Source: a virus. Taken from it: a stretch of DNA of 36,847 bases. Location of the stretch: IMG/VR virus record IMGVR_UViG_3300010371_000075, positions 1 to 36,847 of that record; one strand, 5' to 3'. A model generated the notes under the pieces. The model saw only the letters and a list, made by a program, of their open reading frames with translations. It did not search any database and was not told the DNA's origin. The position numbers and the translations under genes were made by a program. This document shows positions 30,503 through 36,847 of this stretch, piece by piece; within the stretch, counting starts at the first letter, position 1, and each line of letters begins with the position of its first letter.

Positions 30503-30667
30503 GAATCGGCAGCGCGTAGGGTTTCCGCTCCTCCTCCCGCAACTCCAGAACACCTTTCACAAGACCACTCATCAAATCATCCATCGTTTCAGTCATGCCC
30601 TTCCCCTTGCCTGTGGTGGCAGTGGAGCAGGGTTCACTCGCACAGAATGAGACCGGGGGAGCACGTG

Positions 30668-30964
30668 GTGAAAACAGGGATACTCGCAATCGCGGTCGCG
30701 ATGACATTGGTCGGTTGTGTGACCAACTCCGGCATCCAGCCGGACGGTGCTGACGCCTACCGCATCATGTCGGCAGGGAAGACGGGCTTTTCGTCGTCGG
30801 CCAGTATGAAGTCCGACCTCTACGAGAAGGCCGCTGCCTTTTGCGGAAGCAAGGGCCGGGTGGTCGAAACGATCGAGCAGACCTCGCAGCAGGCTCGGCC
30901 CTTGGGCGGCTTCCCTGAGGCAACACTGCGGTTCCGCTGCGTCACCAGGTCTGCCGGAGGCTGA
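30668..30964 (+). CDS. small lipoprotein, candidate lysogenic-conversion or superinfection gene
   Basis: The 98-aa product has a typical lipoprotein signal (KTGILAIAVAMTLVGC, acylated Cys17), then a mature domain with DLYEKAAAFCGSKGRVVETIEQTSQQARPLGGFPEATLRFRC. Its two Cys could form a disulfide. Small lipoproteins with this kind of A-x-x-F/Y-C...FRC domain occur in proteobacteria. I chose GTG 30668 with GGGGGAG 6 bases upstream. It lies between the repressor and the early promoter and ends at its own strong terminator, so it can be expressed in the prophage. A surface or exclusion role is inferred. Confidence 0.68.
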   Translation: MKTGILAIAVAMTLVGCVTNSGIQPDGADAYRIMSAGKTGFSSSASMKSDLYEKAAAFCGSKGRVVETIEQTSQQARPLGGFPEATLRFRCVTRSAGG

Positions 30965-31007
30965 TCTTCATCATTGCCGGCAAACGGCAACCGACAAGCA
31001 CCACCAC

Positions 31008-31031
31008 AAGCCCGCTCCGGCGGGCTTTTTT
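31008..31031 (+). terminator. rho-independent terminator
   Basis: AAGCCCGC-TCCG-GCGGGCTT, a perfect 8-bp GC-rich stem with tetraloop that runs into six T. It closes the lipoprotein unit and insulates it from the early promoter that follows. Confidence 0.9.
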
Positions 31032-31047
31032 GTGTCCGAAATAAAAT

Positions 31048-31060
31048 GTAGCAGCGCTAT
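31048..31060. promoter_or_regulatory. operator-like site O4
   Basis: GTAGC-AGC-GCTAT, abutting the -35 box TTGACA of the early promoter; one mismatch from a perfect repeat. Confidence 0.55.
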
Positions 31061-31088
31061 TGACATGAACAGATAGCGTCGCTATCGT
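31060..31088 (+). promoter_or_regulatory. early rightward promoter
   Basis: TTGACA (31060-31065, perfect -35), 17-base spacer, TATCGT (31083-31088). Operators O4 and O5 overlap the -35 and the spacer/-10, so repressor binding should block it. It would start about 25 bases before the ATG at 31120, which has a good AGGGAG site, and drive the early and recombination genes. Confidence 0.75.
31073..31085. promoter_or_regulatory. operator-like site O5
   Basis: ATAGC-GTC-GCTAT; with flanking G and C it extends to a 6-bp perfect inverted repeat (31072-31086). Its centre is 25 bases from O4, the same spacing as O1-O2. Confidence 0.7.
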
Positions 31089-31119
31089 ATCCCACAGCCA
31101 CCACGGCCAGGGAGACGAC

Positions 31120-31314
31120 ATGTACATCCTCACGCAGCACACCAGCAACAAGCCGCCCCGCGCTTACCGCTTCGCCAACGACCGGGACATCTGGGTCGAG
31201 CTGGCGCCCTGGAAGAAGCTCGCGCTGTCGCCCGCCGAAGCCCAGCAGCTGATCGCCGAACTGCAGCGCGAGCTTGCCGCGGTCGAGGCCGAAGCGCGGG
31301 GGGCGGCGGCATGA
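31120..31314 (+). CDS. first early gene, small protein of unknown function
   Basis: The 64-aa product has a short beta-like start (YILTQHTSNKPPRAYRFANDRDIWVELAPWKK) and a C-terminal helix (PAEAQQLIAELQRELAAVEAEARG). AGGGAG lies 6 bases before the ATG. As the promoter-proximal gene it should be made at once after derepression, when phages often deploy host-takeover proteins. No family is recognised. Confidence 0.65.
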   Translation: MYILTQHTSNKPPRAYRFANDRDIWVELAPWKKLALSPAEAQQLIAELQRELAAVEAEARGAAA

Positions 31315-31661
31315 ACGCCCAGCATCCCGTCCAGACCATCAAGCAGCGCCGCGCCATCGCCGCGTACACCGCTGCCCAGCGCGGAGCCGATGCCGCCCGC
31401 GAGGCGCAGCTCGAGCTGGAGCGCCTGCTCGCCGCGAAGCGTGCCGGCGAGGAAGCGCGAGCCGCCCGCTACGCCGCAAGCCGCGAGTACGCGATGCGCT
31501 GCGTCGAGCGGGATGCGCTGGTGCGCCGGTCGGCGGACGTGCCACCCGCTGCCCCGACATGGCTGGCGTGGACCGCGATGGTCGCGCTGTCGGTCGTGCT
31601 GACCCTCGCCGCGTGGTCGTTCGCGGAATATCTGTTGCCGATGCTGTGGAGGCTGAAATGA
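31311..31661 (+). CDS. membrane protein with N-terminal coiled coil
   Basis: The 116-aa product is a long Ala/Arg/Glu-rich helix (residues 10-70) followed by one membrane span (about 87-108, LAWTAMVALSVVLTLAAWSFAEYLL) and a short tail. It is probably anchored with the helix in the cytoplasm. It overlaps both neighbours by 4 bases (ATGA). Unknown role; an early membrane protein could act in exclusion or host takeover. Confidence 0.62.
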   Translation: MNAQHPVQTIKQRRAIAAYTAAQRGADAAREAQLELERLLAAKRAGEEARAARYAASREYAMRCVERDALVRRSADVPPAAPTWLAWTAMVALSVVLTLAAWSFAEYLLPMLWRLK

Positions 31662-31957
31662 GCGGGCATACGCCGGGACCGTGGCGTATAGACCCTAGGC
31701 CGTTCAGTGGGTACGGCGCGGTACACGTCAGTGGCGGCCAATACATCGTCGCTAAAGCGCTAGGACAAACCCAATCGTGCGAGACGGAGGCTACAGCCAA
31801 TGCCCGCCTGATCGCCGCCGCGCCGAAGCTGCTGAAAGCATTGCAATCCATCGTCGCATCGCTTGCCGAACACGACGACGAGGGAATGATCGAGCACGCG
31901 GAGCAGATGATCGCGGCCCGCACCGCCATCGCCGAAGCCACCGGGGAGCAGCCATGA
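31658..31957 (+). CDS. HTPGPW-type phage protein, unknown
   Basis: The 99-aa product begins SGHTPGPWRIDP and contains ATANARLIAAAPKLLKALQSIV, the two signatures of a very widespread early phage protein (sometimes called Ead/Ea22-like). Its function is not known. ATG 31658 overlaps the preceding stop (ATGA), which decides the start within a longer open frame. Confidence 0.72.
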   Translation: MSGHTPGPWRIDPRPFSGYGAVHVSGGQYIVAKALGQTQSCETEATANARLIAAAPKLLKALQSIVASLAEHDDEGMIEHAEQMIAARTAIAEATGEQP

Positions 31958-32169
31958 GCGGGCAGATCGACGTGCTGGCTGTGATGAATCGCGCGTGCAC
32001 AGCCCTGAACGACGAAGGGTTGTTCAATCCTGGCGACGACCTTTGCAAAGCCCGCGCCGCCTTGGTCGAGCTGATTGACAAGGTGGACAGCGCTCTGGCG
32101 CTTGGCTGGAGCGACACCGCTGCCCGCGAACTGAGGGTCGCCCGCGCCCGCATAGGCGGTGCGAAATGA
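31954..32169 (+). CDS. 71-aa early protein, unknown
   Basis: Helical product (GQIDVLAVMNRACTALNDEG, LCKARAALVELIDKVDSALALGWSDTAARELRVARAR), with two Cys. No family is recognised. Start and stop overlap neighbours as ATGA, so it is part of the coupled chain. Confidence 0.6.
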   Translation: MSGQIDVLAVMNRACTALNDEGLFNPGDDLCKARAALVELIDKVDSALALGWSDTAARELRVARARIGGAK

Positions 32170-32495
32170 CCCGCGCCGAGTACTACCGCCGCCGCAGCGC
32201 CGCACGTCACGCGATCCGCGCCCGCGACATGCTGCCGCGCGACCCGTACACGACATGGCAGGACCGTGAGCGTGCGCAGCAGTTGGTGCAGGAGTGCGTC
32301 GGCCGGCTTCCTGGCTACGCCTACGCGCGCCCCTACGGCTTCATCGACCGGCAGACGCGGATGGCGCTCTACGCCCAGTTCCCGCAGTGGATCGTGCGTC
32401 GCAACCAGTTGTGGCATCGCCGACAGCGCGAGGCCATGCAGCGCCGGATTCGCGACACCGTGAACCGCATGGCTGCCGTGCGGGAGGTCGCGTGA
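32166..32495 (+). CDS. very basic early protein, unknown
   Basis: The 109-aa product is rich in Arg and aromatic residues (TRAEYYRRRSAARHAIRARD, ARPYGFIDRQTRMALYAQFPQWIVRRNQLWHRRQREAMQRRIRD). It is probably nucleic-acid binding by composition. No motif of a named family. ATGA overlap upstream, TGATG downstream. Confidence 0.58.
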   Translation: MTRAEYYRRRSAARHAIRARDMLPRDPYTTWQDRERAQQLVQECVGRLPGYAYARPYGFIDRQTRMALYAQFPQWIVRRNQLWHRRQREAMQRRIRDTVNRMAAVREVA

Positions 32496-32668
32496 TGTGC
32501 GACCTGACGACCCTTTCCGGATTCCCTTCCGCCGAGCTCGCCGCGGAGTTTGCGCGCATGTTCGGTCCCCCTTCGCCGGTCCCGGCCAGCCCGTCGCGAG
32601 ACGCGCTGCCGATTCCATCCCCTGGTCCTGCCGGGGCCGGCGATCCTCTTGTGGAGCAGCCCGCATGA
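32495..32668 (+). CDS. 57-aa early protein, unknown
   Basis: Product with a short helix (SAELAAEFARMFG) and a Pro/Ser-rich tail. The start is fixed by TGATG overlap with the preceding gene; the stop overlaps the next ATG. A low-information protein, supported mainly by the couplings. Confidence 0.48.
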   Translation: MCDLTTLSGFPSAELAAEFARMFGPPSPVPASPSRDALPIPSPGPAGAGDPLVEQPA

Positions 32669-32949
32669 CCGCCCTTGCCCCGTACATCCTCGATCACGTC
32701 ACGTACCGGCGTCCGGCATCCACCATCACTGCGCCTTGCGCGATCGTGGGCCGGGAATACACCGGCGTCGACGCAGACAACCGCCGGGCCTACATCGCGC
32801 AGTCGGCGGCGACGCGAAACGGCGTGGTCGCGCAGTTCGTGCTGCGGCAGAAGCCGCGTGTCCGCGTGAAACCGCGCATCCGCATCGCACCCCCTACCCA
32901 CGCGCTACCTCCCGAGCGCGTCCCAGCCGACGTCGATCCCCCTCTCTGA
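32665..32949 (+). CDS. 94-aa early protein, unknown
   Basis: The product has a beta-like N-terminal half (YILDHVTYRRPASTITAPCAIVGREYTGVDADNRRAYIAQ) and a basic Arg/Pro-rich C-terminus (QKPRVRVKPRIRIAPPTHALPPE). No family is recognised. ATGA overlap upstream; 76 bases without features follow. Confidence 0.52.
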   Translation: MTALAPYILDHVTYRRPASTITAPCAIVGREYTGVDADNRRAYIAQSAATRNGVVAQFVLRQKPRVRVKPRIRIAPPTHALPPERVPADVDPPL

Positions 32950-33025
32950 CGCCGGCTCAACCCGAGCGCAGCGGCTGTCTGCGCACCTATCACAAGAACC
33001 GGCACCGCGCCGGCAAGGAATCCAG

Positions 33026-33235
33026 ATGACCCTGACCCGCATCTACACCGTCACCGATGGCGAGACCGACGAGAAGTACCTCGTGCGCGCGGCGACCACC
33101 GCCCAAGCTATCGCGCATGTCTCACGGCGCTTCCGTGCGGCCGTGGCCACGCAGGAACAGCTGGTGGCGATGCTCGACGCAGGCGTCCCGGTCGAGACGT
33201 ACAAGGCGGCGAAGCAGGCGGAGTTGCTGCCGTGA
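33026..33235 (+). CDS. 69-aa protein, unknown
   Basis: The product starts with strands (RIYTVTDGETDEKYLVRAATTAQAIAHVSRRF) and ends in a helix (ATQEQLVAMLDAGVPVETYKAAKQ). The form (strand, ATTxAQA, helix) recalls small phage proteins that sit beside recombination genes; function unknown. It starts a new coupled run after a short gap, with AAGGAA upstream of the ATG. Confidence 0.6.
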   Translation: MTLTRIYTVTDGETDEKYLVRAATTAQAIAHVSRRFRAAVATQEQLVAMLDAGVPVETYKAAKQAELLP

Positions 33236-33327
33236 GCGGCCAGCCAGTCACCGAGGGCGAGCGCTACGCCAGCGAGCAGACGCCATCCGAACCGATCACC
33301 GATTACGCCGCACGCCGCGGCGAGTGA
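33232..33327 (+). CDS. 31-aa peptide before the Sak4-like gene
   Basis: GTG 33232 overlaps the preceding TGA (GTGA), and the ORF ends 8 bases before the ATPase gene. The product is polar (SGQPVTEGERYASEQTPSEP, ITDYAARRGE). It is too short to classify; it may serve mainly for translational coupling. Confidence 0.4.
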   Translation: MSGQPVTEGERYASEQTPSEPITDYAARRGE

Positions 33328-33334
33328 GGACACC

Positions 33335-34231
33335 ATGAGCCTGAAAATCACGAAAGCCGCCGAACCCATCGCCGTCGAGCGCCTGAACCTGTGCCTGTAC
33401 GCACAACCCGGTATCGGCAAGACCTCGCTGGCGTTCACCGCCGACGCGCCGCTGCTGCTGGACTTCGACCAAGGGGCGCACCGCGCCGCTAACCGCAAGG
33501 ACGTGGTGCGCGTCGCGCATTGGGGCGACGTCGCCGGTATCAGCGCGGACGACCTGGCGCCGTACCGCACGATCATCGTCGACACGGCCGGCCGTGCGCT
33601 GGACACGCTCACCGCCGACATCATCCGCCGCAACCCCAAGGCGGGCCGCGGTGGTGCCCTTACGCTGCAGGGATACGGCACGCTCAAGGCCGAGTTCGTC
33701 GCGTGGCTCAAGCTGCTGAACAGCCTGGGCAAGGACGTGATCCTGATCGCCCACATGGACGAGCAGCGCAACGGCGACGAGATCATCGAGCGCCTGGACG
33801 TGCAGGGCGGCAGCAAGGGCGAGATCTACAAGGCTGCCGATGCGATGGGTCGGATTGCGATCCGCGACGGCGCCCGCGTACTGAACTTCTCGCCCACGGA
33901 TGCCGCGTTCGGCAAGAACCCGGGCCAGCTCGACCCGCTGGTCATCCCGCACAAGGACGCACCGGAGTTCGCGGACTTCCTTGCGGGCGTCGTGCAGCAG
34001 ATCAAGGATCGGCTCAACGCGCTCACGGAAGACCAGCGGGCCGCGCAGGCGGTCATGGAGCACTGGCGAGTCACCATCGGCGACCTCGCCGAGCTGTCCG
34101 ACTTCAACGGCACGCTCGACGCGATCAAGGAAGCCCCGAAGGCGGCGCAGGCGCTGTTCAACAAGGCGGCTACGGATCGCGGGTTCGCCTTCGACAAGAA
34201 GGCCGGCGCCTACATCGAGCAGGCCGCGTGA
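33335..34231 (+). CDS. Sak4-like RecA-type ATPase, putative recombinase
   Basis: The 298-aa product has Walker A YAQPGIGKTS (residues 22-31) and Walker B RTIIVD (Asp83). Further family marks are LLLDFDQGAHR, GYGTLKAEFVAWLKLL, DVILIAHMDEQRNGD and QGGSKGEIYKAADAMGRI. This is the AAA_24/Sak4 type found in phage recombination modules, likely acting on single-stranded DNA in annealing or strand exchange. The C-terminal third (from about 225) is helical. It precedes a PD-(D/E)XK nuclease, the usual partner, here separated by an HNH gene. GAGG before ATG 33335. Confidence 0.83.
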   Translation: MSLKITKAAEPIAVERLNLCLYAQPGIGKTSLAFTADAPLLLDFDQGAHRAANRKDVVRVAHWGDVAGISADDLAPYRTIIVDTAGRALDTLTADIIRRNPKAGRGGALTLQGYGTLKAEFVAWLKLLNSLGKDVILIAHMDEQRNGDEIIERLDVQGGSKGEIYKAADAMGRIAIRDGARVLNFSPTDAAFGKNPGQLDPLVIPHKDAPEFADFLAGVVQQIKDRLNALTEDQRAAQAVMEHWRVTIGDLAELSDFNGTLDAIKEAPKAAQALFNKAATDRGFAFDKKAGAYIEQAA

Positions 34232-34749
34232 TGCTGTTCCGTGTATCCGAAGTCGAGTTGAGCGCGGCTCGCGTGCGTGAACTTCTTCATTACGAAGTTA
34301 GCACGGGAATCTTCACTTGGGCCGTCAACCGTCCAGGCCCAGCCAAGGCTGGCGATGTTGCCGGAACCAGCATGAAAAACGGCTATCGGAAAATCGGAAT
34401 TGATGGTCGCGAGTATCTGTGCCATCGGTTGGCGTGGCTTGTGACGAGTGGATCGTGGCCATCGCACCAGATTGATCACATCAATGGCGATCCGAGTGAC
34501 AACAGGATATGCAATCTACGGCCGGCAACGAACGCTGAAAATCACCAAAACCTTGGACTGAGAAAAACGAATACATCCGGGCACGCCGGCGTCACTTGGT
34601 TCGCTGATCGCGGCAAATGGGTCGCTCAAATACACGTCGCAGGCAAGCACAAATGCATTGGGTACTTCGACGACAAGCTGGCTGCTGCGGCCGCTTACAG
34701 AGAAGCGAAAGCTGAGTTTCACCCTTTCTCTCCATCCGTGAGGGCATAA
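34231..34749 (+). CDS. HNH homing endonuclease with AP2 domain
   Basis: The 172-aa product has an HNH centre CHRLAWLVTSGSWPSHQIDHINGDPSDNRICNLRPATNAENHQN (residues 64-107) and a C-terminal AP2-like DNA-binding domain (HAGVTWFADRGKWVAQIHVAGKHKCIGYFDD, 118-148). Such enzymes cut a target in phages lacking them and are copied in by repair. GC is visibly lower than around it, a sign of separate origin. The first residues MLFRVSE equal those of the next gene. ATG 34231 overlaps the Sak4 stop (TGATG). Confidence 0.88.
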   Translation: MLFRVSEVELSAARVRELLHYEVSTGIFTWAVNRPGPAKAGDVAGTSMKNGYRKIGIDGREYLCHRLAWLVTSGSWPSHQIDHINGDPSDNRICNLRPATNAENHQNLGLRKTNTSGHAGVTWFADRGKWVAQIHVAGKHKCIGYFDDKLAAAAAYREAKAEFHPFSPSVRA

Positions 34750-34751
34750 CC

Positions 34752-35351
34752 ATGCTATTTCGCGTAAGTGAATGTGAAGCCTTCCGACAATTCCGCGAGG
34801 ACGACGAAGCCGAGTTGCCGGCGTTCCTGGACTGGCTCCGCAACGATAACCCGTCGCAAGCCATGCGGGCCGGCACCGCGTTCCACGACGTGCTGGAGCA
34901 TGCACGCCCCGGCGAACTGGCATCCGCGGAGTCGCAAGGCTTCAAGTTCATCGTCGAGGTGGACGTCGAACTCGCCCTGTCGCCGATCCGCGAGGTGCGC
35001 GCGTCGAGGCAATACGGCGGCGTCACCGTCACCGGCAAGCTGGACGTACTGGACGGCCTGCGTGTCGAGGACCACAAGACCACAGGCCGCTTCGATCCCG
35101 ACCGCTACCTGAGCGGCTATCAGTGGCGCCTGTACCTGTCGATCTTCGGCGCCCAGCTGTTCCGCTGGAACGTGTTCGAGATGCGCGAAGTCGAGCCGAT
35201 GACGTACCTGGTGCACAAGTTCCACACGCTGGAACAGTGCCGCTACCCGGAGATGGAGCGGGACTGCGAACGGCTTGTCGCCGAGCTGGAAGCTTTCGCG
35301 CTGGTCCACATGCCGGAGCGTGAGCACTACGCGCTGGACGCCGCCGCATGA
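34752..35351 (+). CDS. PD-(D/E)XK nuclease, Cas4/RecB-like
   Basis: Probably the exonuclease partner of the Sak4-like ATPase. The 199-aa product has an N-terminal helix with AMRAGTAFHDVLEH (His45) and a core GKLDVLDGLRVEDHKTT giving the D-(D/E)xK set (Asp98, Asp107, Lys109). Then follows SGYQWRLYLSIFGA with the conserved Gln124 of the RecB-like motif. No iron-sulfur Cys cluster is evident. Its first codons (ATG CTA TTT CGC GTA AGT GAA) are less GC-rich than the rest and re-encode the start of the upstream HNH gene. Confidence 0.8.
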   Translation: MLFRVSECEAFRQFREDDEAELPAFLDWLRNDNPSQAMRAGTAFHDVLEHARPGELASAESQGFKFIVEVDVELALSPIREVRASRQYGGVTVTGKLDVLDGLRVEDHKTTGRFDPDRYLSGYQWRLYLSIFGAQLFRWNVFEMREVEPMTYLVHKFHTLEQCRYPEMERDCERLVAELEAFALVHMPEREHYALDAAA

Positions 35352-35515
35352 AGACGTGCACCAGATGGAAGCCGGGACACGTCTCGCTGCACGATCTTGC
35401 TGCAGCCGGCCGCAAGTCGCGCAAGGTCAGCCAGTGGGGCCGCGTCCCGTTCAGCACGGCCACGCTCAAGGCGATCCGCTTGGAGCGGATCAAGCGAGCT
35501 GCGGAGAAGTCATGA
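35348..35515 (+). CDS. 55-aa basic protein, unknown
   Basis: Product with KTCTRWKPGHVSLHDLAAAGRKSRKVSQWGRVPFSTATLKAIRLERIKRAAEKS composition split as a strand-like start and a basic helix at the end. ATG 35348 overlaps the nuclease stop and its TGA overlaps the ninB-like ATG (both ATGA). No family is recognised; DNA or RNA binding is possible. Confidence 0.58.
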   Translation: MKTCTRWKPGHVSLHDLAAAGRKSRKVSQWGRVPFSTATLKAIRLERIKRAAEKS

Positions 35516-35910
35516 CCGCCCAGGCCTTCATCCTCCCGCCCGACCCCGCCGACCGCGGGCGCATCGCCGACAACCTGCGCGCATTTGTGATGCAGGCGCT
35601 GCCCGGCAAGCGGCTGAAGGTGACGGTCGCCGAGGCAAAGAAGCGGCGCAGCGACGAGCAGAACCGGGCCTTGTGGGGTGTCGCGTACAAGGCGCTGACC
35701 GATGCCACGGGGAACGATGCCGAAGACCTGCACGAGTTCTTCCTTGGTGAGCACTTCGGGTGGCAAGTCACCAACGTCATGGGCCAGAAACGCCGCACGC
35801 CGTTGCGCCGCAGTTCGGGCCTGTCCACGGTCGAGTTTGCCGAGTTCTACAACTTCATCCAGCGCCGCGCTGCGGAGGCTGGGTACTACGTGCCCGATCC
35901 GGGCGAGTAA
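35512..35910 (+). CDS. NinB-like recombination protein
   Basis: The 132-aa product matches NinB (lambda Orf) in pattern. It has VTVAEAKKRRSDEQNRALWGVAYKALTDATGNDAEDLHEFFLGEHFG, then TPLRRSSGLSTVEFAEFYNFIQRRAAEAGYYVPDP. NinB binds single-stranded DNA and helps recombination mediators. The EQNRALW block and FAEFYNFIQ are the best marks. ATG 35512 is fixed by overlap with the 55-aa gene. It ends in TAA, so TAA works as a stop in this genome. It completes the Sak4-nuclease-NinB-RusA set. Confidence 0.85.
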   Translation: MTAQAFILPPDPADRGRIADNLRAFVMQALPGKRLKVTVAEAKKRRSDEQNRALWGVAYKALTDATGNDAEDLHEFFLGEHFGWQVTNVMGQKRRTPLRRSSGLSTVEFAEFYNFIQRRAAEAGYYVPDPGE

Positions 35911-35915
35911 CCCCT

Positions 35916-36098
35916 ATGGCGGTGAATGCGCAGGCTGATGCGCAGCTACGGTCAGTACAACTTGCGCCGCCAGCACATTTCGAGGCGTGCCACTGCCGAT
36001 ACCCGGCGCGGATCGGTAAGGAAAAAGGAAGCACTTTGTACAAGCCGGAGATCAGCACCGGCCACCGCCACCCATTCCAACACGCCAGGCCGGCGTAA
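35916..36098 (+). CDS. possible 60-aa protein after ninB
   Basis: An ORF 5 bases after the ninB-like stop, with a GGCGAG about 10 bases before the ATG. The product (AVNAQADAQLRSVQLAPPAHFEACHCRYPARIGKEKGS...) shows a C-x-C and basic residues but no known pattern, and codon use is less typical than in neighbours. It may be a real small gene or just spacer. Confidence 0.3.
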   Translation: MAVNAQADAQLRSVQLAPPAHFEACHCRYPARIGKEKGSTLYKPEISTGHRHPFQHARPA

Positions 36099-36130
36099 CC
36101 GGCCACCCTTCCCGACTGGAGCGACGCCAC

Positions 36131-36640
36131 ATGTTCAGCCTCACCGACCAGCAGACGAAGATCACCAGCTTCACGCCCCGCATGGAGAAACACGGCGACG
36201 AGAACGTTCTCGCCGGCACGCTCAAGCTGGAAACCACGTGCCATTCCAGCGTGCTCGACAACTTCGACAAGTCGCTGCGCAAGCTGCTGTACCGCAAGCC
36301 CTCACCGGGCGAGCAGTCGGAGCTGCCGCTGGGCGATAGCGACGGCCTCACCGCCCGCAAGCTGCCGCAGTTGCTGCCGCTGAAATGGGACGAGGATTTC
36401 CCCGGTTACAAGATCGCCATCCAATCCGGCCTGGCGCTCGACGAGGTCATCAAGCTGGACGACGTGGAGATTCACGGCTTCGCGTTCGAGGCGCTGGATG
36501 GCGGTAGCTGCACGGTGCGCTGGTCGGCGAATTTCAACCAGGACGGCAGGACGAGCGGCAAGCTCTGCCAGCTGATCCAGGAGACGGTCGAACTGTCGCT
36601 GATGCCACCGGAACGGGATGCCGAGGAGATGGCGGCATGA
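36131..36640 (+). CDS. phage protein of the recombination region, unknown
   Basis: The 169-aa product begins FSLTDQQTKITSFTPRMEKHGDENVLAGTLKLETTCHSSVLDNFDKSLRKLLYRKP and continues with LPLKWDEDFPGYKIAIQSG, DDVEIHGFAFEALDGGSCTVRWSANF and LCQLIQETVELSLMPPE. I recall proteins of this type near Sak4-like genes in phages of GC-rich proteobacteria; no activity is known to me. It is beta-rich and could bind single-stranded DNA. GGAG lies about 10 bases before the ATG. Confidence 0.7.
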   Translation: MFSLTDQQTKITSFTPRMEKHGDENVLAGTLKLETTCHSSVLDNFDKSLRKLLYRKPSPGEQSELPLGDSDGLTARKLPQLLPLKWDEDFPGYKIAIQSGLALDEVIKLDDVEIHGFAFEALDGGSCTVRWSANFNQDGRTSGKLCQLIQETVELSLMPPERDAEEMAA

Positions 36641-36847
36641 CCCAGAAATTCACCGCCGAGGAAGTGCGGAAAATAGCCACGAATTTGGATGAGCTGGTGG
36701 CCCCAATTACGCTCGAAGAAAATATTGTTCTGAATCGTGCAGCTGCGGCGTTGCGCGCCTACGCCGACACCCTGAGCAAGCCAGCCGACAGCGGGCGGGT
36801 GGATGGAATGGCGGACTTGCTTGCTGATTGGCGCCGCGCCGCTGACG
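36637..36847 (+). CDS. unknown protein, cut by the window end
   Basis: The first 70 codons are present: TQKFTAEEVRKIATNLDELVAPITLEENIVLNRAAAALRAYADTLSKP and more helical sequence. ATG 36637 overlaps the preceding stop (ATGA). No family is recognised; the early operon clearly continues to the right. Confidence 0.55.
   Translation, partial: MTQKFTAEEVRKIATNLDELVAPITLEENIVLNRAAAALRAYADTLSKPADSGRVDGMADLLADWRRAAD

Noticed and set aside
30378-30596. Minus-strand ORF with a strong GGGGAAGG site before ATG 30596
   Set aside because: Only the first 30 residues are outside the antisense of the repressor gene and look protein-like; the rest is antisense composition. It could be an antisense transcript, but support is too weak to list.
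1-36847. CRISPR array, tRNA genes, insertion sequences, integrase
   Set aside because: No regular direct-repeat array, no cloverleaf, no transposase and no tyrosine or serine recombinase could be identified by reading. Small or divergent cases could be missed by eye.

Overview
This window is most of the genome of a temperate, podovirus-like phage or prophage from a GC-rich proteobacterium. The virion module resembles P22, BPP-1 and Bcep22-type podoviruses: TerS/TerL, a portal of about 810 aa, scaffold, coat, gp4-like adaptor, gp10-like nozzle, ejection proteins and fibre, with no contractile or long-tail genes and no tape measure. Codons are strongly GC-ending. I infer a Xanthomonadales or Burkholderiales host, but nothing here proves it. 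No integrase lies in the window. The left 254 bases hold no gene I can defend, and the last gene runs off the right end.

Layout. Almost everything from 255 to 29,930 is on the minus strand and is read right to left. First come a YdaS/Cro-like regulator (29,691-29,930) and small early genes. A replication gene with internal repeats (28,272-29,276), RusA (27,228-27,746) and a chain of tiny zinc-finger-like genes follow. Next is packaging (TerS, TerL), then portal, scaffold, coat, two head proteins, adaptor and a nozzle spread over three ORFs. After these are a GNAT-like protein, small virion proteins, a giant ejection/polyvalent protein, a tail fibre and an alpha/beta hydrolase. Lysis closes the module (holin candidates, SleB-type endolysin, nested Rz/Rz1). 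The plus strand from 29,996 carries a second HTH regulator, a lipoprotein gene with its own terminator, and an early operon. That operon has small unknown genes and a recombination set: Sak4-like ATPase, HNH-AP2 homing endonuclease, PD-(D/E)XK nuclease and NinB.

Genes are packed with 1-, 4- or 8-base start/stop overlaps (TGATG, ATGA, GTGA). These overlaps fix many start codons and reveal several genes of 31-55 aa.

Most interesting points: (1) the giant ejection protein is cut by a single in-frame TAA, after which the same frame continues open for 138 codons; (2) an HNH endonuclease gene sits exactly at the start of the nuclease gene, and both begin MLFRVSE in different codons; (3) five operator-like sites of form ATAGC-NNN-GCTAT lie at the regulator switch and over a TTGACA promoter 1.1 kb away, paired at an identical 25-base spacing; (4) the two regulators share a recognition helix, and neither has an S24 peptidase; (5) the nozzle is divided over three overlapping ORFs and carries inserted sugar-binding-like, Ig-like and LamG-like modules; (6) repeats resembling iterons lie inside the replication gene. 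I see no wholly new defence system. The novelty is in the switch, the homing insertion and the broken or recoded ejection protein.
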